DNA of 64,000 nt from Exophiala sp. HKRS030 (lineage: Eukaryota; Ascomycota; Eurotiomycetes; Chaetothyriales; Herpotrichiellaceae), in NCBI GenBank assembly GCA_023897205.1, contig JAHWDD010000007.1, forward strand, positions 310,001 through 374,000, read 5' to 3'. Position numbers and translations under genes: made by a program. This document shows positions 47,769-58,400 of the stretch, one piece after another. The notes beneath the pieces were generated by a model. The model was not told the origin of the DNA, searched no databases, and saw only the letters and a program-made list of their open reading frames with translations. Numbering within the stretch: the first letter of the stretch is position 1; the number at the start of each line of letters is the position of its first letter.

Positions 47769-48974
47769 CTAATAAGCATATTCCCTATCCCGAGCTTTCA
47801 TCGCGTCATAATCCTCATAATTCCCCAATTGTTTCCTAATATCACCATAACTGTGTCTAGCTTCAATCATATTTCCATATCCCGAGTTTCGATTCGAAGG
47901 AAATTGTTGTGGGTTTTGAGGCGGATACTCCATGCTCGGCGAATCGTAGACACTTTCTCGACCAAACCCGTAGACGCTCGTCCGGAAGTCTTCGCTGGCA
48001 CTGGGCTCAAGTAATCCTTCCTTGACATCCCAATGACCTTGCTTGGTGCCGACACTGAACTCGAGATCTTCTTTGGTGATGCTGTCCCAGTACTATTTGA
48101 AGTTGTTAGCGAGGAAAATCCACAAAACCCAGACCATCCAAAAAATCCTACTAACCTTGTAGACCATCATGACGCCCAACAAGTTGCAGACAGTCGCAAA
48201 GAACAGTCCGTCAAGATAGTGACTAACTCCTTCGCAGATCTGCTTGGCGAATACATACAGAATGACCTGTCCAATGATGAAGAAAAAAGCGCCAAAAGCT
48301 AAATCCCCCAACGGCCACCTGTCCTGCAAGGTGTTTGCGACCAGGATGACTTGCATGACGAAATAGACCGCCAGACAAATGGCATTGACGATGTACAAAA
48401 CGATGAACAGGCCGGTGGTGTTTGTTGGTGACAGACCGGCCCATCCCTTGAACGTAAGCAGGCTGACCGCAAAGCTGATGATGAACATGACCAGGCTGCC
48501 GAGTCGCAATAGCCAGACTGACAGTGTAGTTCCGTCTTCGTACAGTTGAAACCCGACGAATCCATTGATCAAAAGACTCGTGCAGAGCGCACTGGCGAGG
48601 CCGTTCTGTACCGCCACAAACCAGGGGTATGCACTTTGATTCGTTGCTTCAATCACCCCCGCGTCCAGGACCAAACTGACGACGGTCAACAGACTGTAGA
48701 TGTAGAAAAAAGTCAGAATTTCTTTCCGGCCCACAGCGGTGAATTTCGAGCGAACGTGGAAGATCATGATGGCAGTCATGGCTAGGGCGGCTATGTGCGC
48801 AAAGTCGGTGGCAGCCTGAAAGATGATGGTGTTTGCGAGTTCTATTGATCGAGCACTGCATTCCGGTAATAACGCCGGGTTGTGGGCGGCCGTGAAGTCG
48901 GTGGGTGTTCCGAGAAGGTAGCACAGTGGCAGAGCCGATTGCTCGCACACTGTGTCGAAAGAGCCAAAGCCCAT
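47769..48974 (-). CDS. chs7: Chitin synthase export chaperone Chs7
   Basis: ER membrane chaperone needed for exit of chitin synthase from the ER. Two exons (48156-48974 and 47769-48092; intron 63 nt) give 380 aa, the join reading [20 protein letters not shown]. The start [18 protein letters not shown] is characteristic of the family. About seven hydrophobic segments follow, including [41 protein letters not shown] and the near-invariant [21 protein letters not shown] and [13 protein letters not shown]. The C-terminal tail (~75 residues) is hydrophilic, Tyr-rich and variable between species. It implies that a client chitin synthase exists elsewhere in the genome. No anomalies. Confidence 0.96.
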
Positions 48975-49640
48975 GGTGGGCTGCCTCTCCTTGATGCGAC
49001 CTCGAAGGGGAGAATGAGGGAGATGAGGCCGGCAAGGATGTATGAAAAGCGAGGATGATTCGAGAAGGACAAGTGAGCGTAGGTGAAACGTCTGAAAGGC
49101 GAGAGAGTGTTATGACAAGAGGCCAAAGTCTTTGGAAATCTAGGGACGTGGTAGGGTTCGAGGTGGGCAGAAGGAATAAGTGAAATTGGCGTGCTTTGGA
49201 AAGAATGGCGATACCCTGTATGCGAAGATGAGATGACTGAGGAATAACGAGTGTTGTCGGGTGCAAGAAAGAGTCGAAAGAGTGGTGTGGATGTGCGATA
49301 TGGGTGGTTGTTGGTGAGGGAACGAGGCTCTTCTAACAGGGAATTAAAGATCTTTTGGTGTCTCACCATTGCGGCGCAGGCAATAACATACGCTATTCCC
49401 CTTCTGGTTAGACCACTTCCACGTTGCCATAGCCCCTGAAATAGCAACACCACCGAGCACAAGTTCTAGGTACGGAGTACTCGTAAGGAATATACAACAA
49501 CTTTTTGTCCAAGCATCAATAATACAAGGAATATCCTTAAACCCAACTATCAGATATCAGAGACACCAAAACGCCTCGCTAGCCTATTGCCCTCTCATAA
49601 TCGTCATGTTACTTCTCAATTCCCAAAGTCCCAGCATCGC
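48975..49640. other. Intergenic region between two minus-strand genes
   Basis: chs7 promoter and 3' flank of the kinesin gene. One TACGGAGTA copy at 49471-49479. Long frames here continue from chs7 in other phases and are shadows. Confidence 0.6.
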
Positions 49641-51472
49641 TTACGCCGCGATACCGAAGTCTTCCATATCAGAAGCAAGCTTCTTTTTGAAGTTGGCCAG
49701 TTGTGCAAGGAGCGCGTGGGCATCCGCCTCAATCTCAGCCCTCTCATCCTCCCAATCTGACTCGGTGTCGATCTCGTCACTGGACGCGGTGTCGTCTTCA
49801 TATATCATGTCGGGCGTAGGGACTCTAGACCTCTCGCCTGCAGACTCGGTTTCCTTGTTGATGACTATTGGGTTCCTCAGCTCGTCGAGCACAAGCGAGA
49901 GATGGATACTCATGGCTTCCTTCTCCTCCTCAAGTTGACGAACTTTGGATTCCGAGATGGCCACCTTTTCTTCCATGATTTGTAGCATGTTCTCGTATTT
50001 GCTGGTGAGCTCACGGATTTTCTCCGACTGGGCATCTGCGCTTTCCTGCACCGCCTTCATCACAGAGGTACTACCATTCTGCTGTTGCTGACTGAGTGTC
50101 CAACGGAGAGTACGAATTGTCTCTTGCATCTCGGAAATCTGGGCGTCTTTCTCAGCCGACGAAACATGGTCCTGGTTGACAATGGCCTTGGTACGGATAT
50201 GCTTCGCCTGGTCAGCATATCGTAGGGTTGATAGAGTCTCGTCGTAATCGGACGGCGCAATGCATGCAATCATGGCGGTTTTGGAGTTGCCGCCCAGTGA
50301 ATCCTTCAATAGCCACGTCAAGATCGAATCGCGGTAAGGCACAACGTCACGATTGGTCCTCTTGTTGTTGTGCATTCGAGCATGTTTGGGATCAGCCAGT
50401 GCAGCAATAACCCTCCCAAGCGTTGTCAGCGATTTGTTGATATTCCCACCTTCTCGTAGCCGCTGTCCTGTCGCTTCTGTGGCCTTTGCACGTTCCGATC
50501 CCGCCAGATCAACTAGACGAATACGTGCCAATCGCTCAGTGGTTTCGTCATTGTGGTAGTCGTGGTGGATCTGTTTGAGCATGATTGTGAAGACGGCATG
50601 GGATCGTGACGAGGTATCGTTCATCTTGGTCGATGCAGTTGTCCTCGAACTATCCCCCATCCGCATGTATTTCAGGATCTCAGTGTAGTTTTTCACCTGA
50701 AGTTCTGTCAAGTCTTTGACGTAGGGTCCCTCGGTGGGTGACTCTCGGATCTTGAGGTATTGAGGTGGATCAGTTCGAGGCTGGAAAAGATCTCTAACAT
50801 GTTCGTTGTACACCTCGAAATACGACACACGCACGCTGTAGCTAATATGGGGACTTTCGTTGGACTCTATCCGCTCAAACATGTCCTCACAGGTTCGTGG
50901 AATCAAGCCTGGCTGATCTGGAGTACCCATCATGGTGTAACTCTTTCCCGACCCAGTCTGACCGTAGGCGAAGATACAAGTGTGATAGCCTTCGAAATTG
51001 TGGTCAAGAAACTCTTCTCCCAGAGAATTGTATACATCCTCTTGCGTAGCATAGTGGTTGTCACTGGTGTTGTGAGACCAGAATGATCGATCGAAAGTAA
51101 AGTTTTTCTCTTCGAGGATTTTTCGAGTCTGGGCGCGGGCGTTTGCAGGGTCGGTCGAAGGAGGTACGAGGAGCTTTGTTGATTGAGTGGTTGGGTTCAT
51201 CTCGATTAGACATTGAGCGCCTCTGTCGATTTCTAGGCGTGGATCAGTATCAATGTTTTCGCTCTTGTAACCTGCTGCGACTCACCGCGAGGCAGAAATC
51301 CTCTAACTCTGACCACGACCTTCACATTTCCGCCTGGGTTCATGTTGCTACTAGCAGGTGTCGCAGGGACACTGACTGGTGTCTTCGATCTGAGAGAAGG
51401 ACTTGAGGCTGTAGAACGGGTGGGTGTCTGCGGCCTGATGTTGGTAGCACGTCCCGGACCTGGCGGCGCCAT
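49641..51472 (-). CDS. Short kinesin-3 (Unc104-related, no PH domain)
   Basis: Microtubule plus-end motor. Two exons (51286-51472 and 49641-51232; intron 51233-51285) give 592 aa; the join reads VRGFLPR-EIDRGAQCLIEM. The motor begins GNVKVVVRVRGF, with P-loop GQTGSGKS (~153-160), SSRSHAVF (switch I), LVDLAGSERA (switch II) and the NINKSLTTLGRVIAAL helix. IHHDYHNDETTERLARIRLVDL is kinesin-3-like. Heptad-rich helices follow (~430-520). The tail is acidic and ends after ~590 residues, so FHA, cargo and PH domains of full-length Unc104 are missing. Fungi are known to have such a truncated Unc104-related subfamily (Neurospora NKIN3-type), linked to mitochondrial distribution. Assignment to that group is by architecture only. 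Confidence 0.92.
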
Positions 51473-51828
51473 GTCAACAGCTTGATTCAAAAGTTGAAAA
51501 CACTCGTCTATAGCAGCACGATATCGAATCTGTAACGAGATGTACATCCAAACGGAGACCAGCGAGAAATATGAAGTCTCGGACGCAATTATGGAGTAGT
51601 CCACGTACTGACTTGGCCTGGCGAGCCCTGAAGCGAGATAAAAAGTTGCAGTTTGGGGTTAGAAGTAAACAATGACATCACCCGCTCTCATTGGTCGACA
51701 CGACTTGGCTCGTATTCGTGACCATACAGGTACATACCGATACCTGCCTTACCTACTTACTGAGGTAGGTAGACAGCGATTTGCAGTACCCGCGTAGCCC
51801 TACGATACTGTCCGGCGGCTTCTACATG
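51473..51828. other. Intergenic region
   Basis: 356 bp upstream of the kinesin gene and downstream of the amidohydrolase gene. Contains an imperfect TACCTACTTACTGAGGTAGGTA element near 51748-51771. No gene. Confidence 0.6.
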
Positions 51829-53151
51829 TCATAAATCTAGTCCGAGTACTCTCACTGCGTTTCCACCCAAGATCTTCCTTCTAGCATCCTGGTCTTGAGG
51901 CAAGCACCCGTCAATCGCGGCCTTGTTACTCTCTACGCTCAGCCACTTGCTATCCTTTTCATCCCCCAACGGTGGAAAGAAAGGATGATCCGTACCGAAC
52001 ATGACTCGATCCACACTTCCGGCCGCCTCAATCGCGGCCTTAAGCCCCGGTTGTCCATATATCACCGCGTCGAGGAAGATATTGGAATGCAGGACGTCCC
52101 AAATTGACCGCTGCGGTCCTTGCTTGTGGCCCCCATTCGCGATGAACTCCCGCTCGTGCGCGACGCACGATTCGATCCGGCCTGCCAGGAACGGCAACGT
52201 GCCCCCAGAATGCGCAAGCAGGAACTCGAGCTTAGGGTGACGGTCGAACACGCCGGAGAGGTACATTCTCGACACGGCGATCGTGGTCTCGAGAGGAAAT
52301 CCCAGGGCGAGAGGGAGGACATGCCCGGAGCGTGCGATCACGTCGGGTCCGCCGAAAGCAGAGTCGGGTAAGCCGTAGTGCGGATGCAAAAATACCAGCG
52401 TCGACGTGCTGGCGAGTGCCGCGTAGACATCGTCCAAGGCGGGATCGTCCAGGCCGTTTCCCAAGCCAGTCGTGCCCATGATGACGCCCTTGACGTGCGG
52501 GAGGGTCTTGAGACGCCGGATCTCAGACACAATGTCCTTTGCCGGCGCGGACAACGGGAGACAGCCAAAAGCGTAGAGCTTCACGCCTTTGTGGGCCGCC
52601 GAAGAGTTGTTATTCTCGGCGCACGCCTTCTCGAGGTCGTCGTTGATCTCTTGGGCCGTGGAGAGTGCGGAAGATGGGTCCAGAAAGTCCAGCCACGGGT
52701 TGGCGAGGCTGATGACGCTGCATGTGATTCCGTGCGTGGTCATAAAGTGCCGCTTCGAGTCGAAGGAGGAATACGTGCTGTCGACCGGCCGGCCGCGCGA
52801 TGACTTGGGCCGTGAAAGGTCATCATCAGAAGCGAGGATGATAAGTCTCGGGTCAGCACCAGGTTCGGACGGTAGATGAATGTACGGGACCGTTGTGCGT
52901 GACGACAACAATTTGATGTACGAAGGCGGGTACATGTGAGTCTGTCGGCAAAGTCAACAACATGTTACCAAGGCCATCATACTACTCGCTTGTAAGCGAG
53001 CAGCGACGACGAGGTCGGTGTTGTATAGGCATGGACATATTCTTCAAAGGGAAATCTTCGTCTTGACCGTCTCGCCTCGATACTCGTAGAGGGGGGTTGG
53101 ATTTCGACTCACGTGAATGTCCACCACCGGGAAAGAGGAAGAGGACGACAT
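51829..53151 (-). CDS. Amidohydrolase-family decarboxylase, isoorotate (5-carboxyuracil) decarboxylase-like
   Basis: Predicted to decarboxylate isoorotate to uracil, the last step of the fungal thymine-salvage route. Exons 53113-53151 and 51829-52941 (intron 171 nt) give 383 aa. The intron falls inside the metal motif: VVDIH-THMYPPSYI. Metal/catalytic candidates are H13, H15, H199 (FLHPHYGLP), H257 (LLAHSGGTLPFLAGRIESC) and D331 (MFGTDHPFFPP), the set expected in the ACMSD/IDCase group. GHVLPLALGFPLETTIAVSR is also typical. The assignment to IDCase rather than ACMSD or other decarboxylases rests on overall resemblance and on the divergent dioxygenase neighbour, whose product would be its substrate. 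The start MSSSSSFPVVDIH is the only one giving the HxH motif. Confidence 0.88.
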
Positions 53152-53793
53152 GTTGTCAATGGATCTGTAGCTTGTATAACTTAGGATCAGGAGCAAACGT
53201 TCAGGATTTTGTTTTACTTGAGAATCTCAGAGCACCTTTGGTCATTTGGTGTTACAAAGGTTGCTCTAAAATGTTGCTGTGTTGCAGTAATGAACGGACT
53301 CCTCCGCGACCCTCGGTCTGGCTACTTGGTTGTCGTTATCAGCCGAGCTCTTATCGAACGAACCACCGTAGTATCAAATACTCATCCAATCAAGTAAATC
53401 TTTTATCATTTTCTTGGGTAGATCAGACCCCTTCATAATCGGGTTTCTGCTCGTATGATATTCTTTTTTAGCATTTTTCCTTTTCATCTTTTGAAGGTTG
53501 TACAACTACGATTTGAAGGACGGGAAATCTGGTCTTGCGATCATCTACTCCATATACTCTGTCTGTACTTGGGTACAAGCCGGATCAAATTACCCCAGGT
53601 CATCCCATTCCAAGGTACAGATAAGCGCGAAGTCTCACTAAGCCAACCGCTCTCATCAAAACAAAGGGGGGGTTTCAGGAGTACGGCCGGTACTAATACT
53701 ACCATTCGATCGCAAAGCTGCCGATTCCAGCCTAGAAGATAATCAACTAAACTCCCTGGTCCACTTCAGCCTCCTTTCCCCAAGCAAACAAGT
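53152..53793. promoter_or_regulatory. Divergent promoter of the thymine-salvage pair, with GATA-factor sites
   Basis: 642 bp between the two start codons. Matches to HGATAR occur at 53619-53624 (AGATAA) and 53737-53742 (AGATAA), with reverse-strand matches at 53336-53341, 53351-53356 and 53403-53408. About two would be expected by chance, so this is only mild enrichment. Nitrogen regulation by an AreA/NIT2-type factor would suit a pyrimidine-salvage pair, but this is inference. Confidence 0.5.
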
Positions 53794-54957
53794 ATGGGAT
53801 CACTAGGGACCACGGTTCAAAAGGGCGTGGAGCAAGATGATCTGGTTATGCCGGTAAGATTTCTGTTTCTCTCGAGTCGATCGACAAGCGAATATATATC
53901 AAAGACAGGACGATCTACACAGAAGATTCTAACATTTCACTTGTGTGCGAGCTTTTAGTTGATTGATTTCGGGGCTTTCCTGAATGGCGACCCGACGAGC
54001 AAAAAACAAGTGGCGGACCAGATTGTCCAAGCCTTCCAATCTTCCGGGTTTTTGTACCTACACCACCACGGCATTTCCCCCGACGACATCTCACGGGCGT
54101 TTGACGAGTCGGCCAGATTCTTCCAGAGGCCACAGTCACAAAAGGACGAGTTGCAATGGACCACACCGGACTCCAACAGGGGCTACGTGGCCTGGGGTCG
54201 TGAAAAGGTGACTCAATCCGCCGATCCTGAAGAGATTGCCCGGCTACGAGCGTCGAACCCGGACCTGAAAGAGTCGATCGAGATCGGGCGTGAGGGAGTG
54301 CCGGGTTTTCCCAACCAGTGGCCATCTCGATTCGGTGACGATGAAGGCCAGAAATTCACGAATGACATGCAAGGGTTTTCCTTGCGGCTCAAAAACTTGC
54401 ACATCCAAGTCATGCGCGCCATCGCTCTCGGCATGGGTTACGACGAAGGTTTCTTCGACGGTTATACCGACGCCGGCGACAACACTCTCCGCCTCCTGCA
54501 CTACCCGTCCGTCAAGAAGAGCATCTGGAGGCGGAACCCCAACCAGGTTCGCGCCGGCGAGCACTCCGACTACGGTTCCATCACCCTGCTGTTCCAGGAC
54601 GACATCGGTGGTCTGGAGGTCAAGTCTCCCCGGGGCACGTGGGTGCGCGCGACGCCCATCCCGGGTACCATCGTGGTAAACGCGGGTGACCTGTTGTCCC
54701 GGTGGAGCAACGACACCATCAAGAGCACAAACCATAGAGTCATCCAACCTCCTCCGAAGGAGACGACTACACAAGACGGCGAAGAGGACGACGAGGACGC
54801 AATGGTCCCCGCCCGGTATAGCATTGCTTATTTCTGCAATCCCAATTTCGACAAACACATCGAGGCCTTGCCCGGCACGTGGGAGAAGACGGGCAAGAAA
54901 TACGAAGGCATCAACAGTGGGGATTATTTGGTGATGAGACTCGCCGCGACGTATTGA
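53794..54957 (+). CDS. 2-oxoglutarate/Fe(II) dioxygenase, thymine-7-hydroxylase-like
   Basis: Predicted to oxidise thymine stepwise to 5-carboxyuracil (isoorotate). Exon 1 (53794-53853) encodes 20 aa and joins exon 2 (53959-54957) as DLVMP-LIDFGAFL, total 352 aa. The DIOX_N part covers ~21-150. The double-stranded beta-helix carries iron ligands H222 and D224 (GEHSDYGS) and H279 (STNHRV), and the 2OG-binding RxS pair R306/S308 (ARYSIAYF). N195, R198, Y225 and F312 sit where I recall the thymine-binding residues of the Neurospora enzyme. The C-terminus YEGINSGDYLVMRLAATY is typical of that group. An acidic insert (EEDDED, ~294-300) precedes the RxS strand. Paralogous fungal dioxygenases look alike, so the neighbour is important evidence. 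Confidence 0.88.
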
Positions 54958-55408
54958 CCTTCTTCCTGGGGATTAGCAACAACGACAAACGAAAAATCAA
55001 GCTTAGTTTTGCAACATGTAAATAAGCGATTTGTGTCTTGCCTGTATGTGTGTGTGACTGTGTTTCTGACTACTTGTATGAGAGTAATTCGATCCGATGT
55101 TCCCCTCCTAACTTCACCTGTGTCGTCCGTCTTGTAGACGGACTCCACTTCTCGAAGGCCACTCACCCCAGAGATATATCGAAAGAGACCTTTTCAAAAA
55201 GAGAATAATCGGTCACAATCTTGGAGTTTTTCCTACTAGTTTCACATCTGCAACAATGACAATGGTTAATTTGCTGGATCAAATCATTGGCCTTTGAAAG
55301 ACTGGGTGAGAAAGCGGGCTTGGAAAGAGTTCAAGGTACAATGGATCCAAGATTGAATAGTAGAGACATCCATAGAAAATCAATCGAAGTTGGTATACCC
55401 AAGAACGC
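54958..55408. other. Convergent intergenic region
   Basis: 3' flanks of the dioxygenase (+) and the DUF3433 gene (-). No gene seen. Confidence 0.6.
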
Positions 55409-58400
55409 CTACGCTTCACCACCTAAATAAGAACCTTCTCTGCGTGTGATGGTCGCCGGCCCCGATGCTTCTTCTCCTCCACCTCCTCCTCCCACGCCAC
55501 CGTGAACAGGACACGAAGGATTTGGAGTCCTCGGTCTAGGAGCCACCGTTGCTGGAGGGGGTCGAACATCGTCGTTTACACCACCATGAACGGGGCATGA
55601 CGGGTTTGGATTCGCCTGCGTCGTCGCACGCGGTGGTCTAGCGATAACGTCCCTCTCCCCCGCGGCCGTTGTGGTAGGGCGGCCGGGACTGAGATCCCTC
55701 CCGCGGCTGCCGAACCTCGAATACTCGCCTCGTCCGTCCCGGTCACCCCCGCGCATCATGAAATCCGCAAACCCAGAACCCTCGGGCCTTCGCTGCCCGA
55801 GCTCCCAATCCTGGTCGTCCGCGCCGTCTGCTCTGACGCCGACGTCGACGCCGAACCGTCTCCGTTTACCGATCGCCCGCCGCTCTCGCCACCAACCCAT
55901 GCTGTATCTGCGCCCGCCAAACGCCGTCTCGAATTGTGGTTGTGGCACCCACTCGGCGCCATCGGGGATGATTTGCTGCCGCTCCTCGTCCTCGTCCTCG
56001 TCTTCGGGTGCGGCATGGATGCTTTCGGGTCGGTCGTCCGCGTCATACCCGAAGGATCGGCGACGTGGTTTACCGCAGCACTCACACAGACCGTCGTCGA
56101 CGCTGTGGCATAGATCGCTGCCGGCCAAAAGGGACATGGTCCCGGCCAGAGAGCAGGGGTTGCACGGTAGCACGCGGCGCATCTTGGTGGTGAGCCAAGA
56201 TGCCACGCAGAGGCCAACGATGACGCCCAGGATGACCTGGAGCTCCAGTTTGCTGTCCTTGTCTTGTACTAGGCGGGACCTTGTGACCGTCGTGGCGGTG
56301 GTGCTTGTAGTAGTCGGCGACTGCCTGCGAGTGAGGCGAGAAGAATTGGTTGAAGATGAAGACGACGACGACGAGGCGCGCATGTTTGTGGAGATGGCTT
56401 GAGCCATGTAAATCTGGTAGAATTGGATGACCGCGTCAACTAGAGCGCCTTGGTTATTCGCACCGACCAAGGCTGCCGGGTCGTGCTTGTTCGTGCCATT
56501 AATGACGGCCTGGAAGTAAATGTCAAAGGTATCTGTAGCAGAAGGGTTGGATGTTGGTGTGCCGTTGGCGCCATTGAACAACGTCATCTCCTGGGCGAGG
56601 TTGTTTTGGATGCGAAAGTCGAAGGAATTTGCACCGGTGGTGCTGATCGGATTCGAGCGCAAAGACACACTGCCACTTTGAACCGTGGGTGGATTGTTGC
56701 GGTCGATAGAGGTAGAGTCATCCTTGAGGGTCACATTTGCCTTCAGAGCTTGAATTTCCTGGTAGCAAATCATTGTGGTGACCTGGCTTTTGTTTGTGCT
56801 ATCGAGTTTGAAGTGGCCGAACGTGAAGGCAAGACTGGGGCATCCCACGGCGGGGTTGTCGCCAATGTACTGTCCTCGACTTTCTCCATAGTTCCCGTAC
56901 GTAGACGCATTCGAACCGAAGAGTAGATCCAACTGTGCCCCAGCGTAGGTACCTCCTCCTCCAGAAGGGAGCTCAAAGTTATTCTCGTACGTCACAGTAT
57001 TTTCGGATCCGCTGGAACCACCAAGCTGACATGAGGCCGGAAGTGATGCTGTAGCGGTGACAAAAGCTTGATCGGTGGCAAATGCACTGTCTGAGCCGGC
57101 CTGTTCAGTAGACACGTTGAAAGACGAATTTGGTAGGATCTCGCATCGCAAGTTGGCGCGTACTGCAGGAAGAATATGACTGGACGACCCACTCACAACC
57201 GACGCAGAGTCAGAGGACGCTTCTGAATTGTTGAGAGACAGCTTTGGGAAGACTAAGCCTTGGTAGGTGAATTGAGGATAACTGACATCTTGGTGCATTA
57301 TCAGGTCCACAATTGCGGCAGCTCCGTTGTCAGTAGAGAAACTGTTTGGCCACTGCAGGCTAAAGGAGTCGAGCTGGGTTAGAGTGATGTCGGGTCCGTT
57401 GACAGTAACGTGTTGAACTGTGTAAAGCGCAGAAACGAGAATGGTCAATACGCTTGCCAACCCAGCGGCCAAGATGCTCGACAGTGCACCAACATAACGG
57501 GTACGGATGGCTCGTAAAAAAGCCCAGGGAGGTGTCAGTCCCAGTAGATGATGGAGTACGGATTTTCGACTGATAGCGTCCCCCTTTGCTAAATTCGCCC
57601 ACGGTGCAAAAAGAGCCGCATTGAAGTCTAACATGTTGACCAGAGAAGCGACTATCAATGTGACAATACCAGGGATGTAATGGCTGTATATCTCGGTCCA
57701 TTTGTCGTCTGCAACCGTATATAGTCCATTGTGCTTATTTGAATAGTGCTGGACGACCTCAAGGACAGCGATCAACACCACTGGGAGCGCCAATGTAACG
57801 AACAAGACTGGTAAAGAAGCAGTAAATGGTAGCCACCATTTGAGGTCCATGTTGGGTTTTGTTGCGGCTTGCATTGGCTCGCCCTCCGAGGCCACGATTT
57901 TGAAACTTGTGGTGCCAGAGTCGGTGATAGCAATGGCAGTTCCAAATTCGAATCCAGACAAGGCTGATTGCTGATTGGCGAGATTTGGAACACCCTGCTT
58001 CCTCAAAAGCCTGTTCAGCTCAGTGCTTCGTGTAAGTATCGTAGCGATGGCAGCGATGGAGCTCGGATCGCGCGGAACAACTGCTCGTGGAGCGATGAAC
58101 ACAAGAGCAATGCAGATGATCACCAAGATTCCAAAAATTGAAGCCATGGTCCAGACTGAGACATCATTGACGCGCAGTCTGCGTTCCTCGTTGGTCAGGG
58201 ACCCTCCATCAATGTTGCTAGTGTTGGTCGCCCTCAAAGATAGGTGAGCGTACTGCGCCAAAACCCCTTTGTAGGTATCCTGGGCCGCGGAGATCATCTT
58301 GTCCGCATCCAACAGCGAGCTAATATCTTGATCGCCTTCTCCAAGAGCCATGAGCGTAAAGATACCACTAGAATTCGAAGAATTATCATCGTTGACGATG

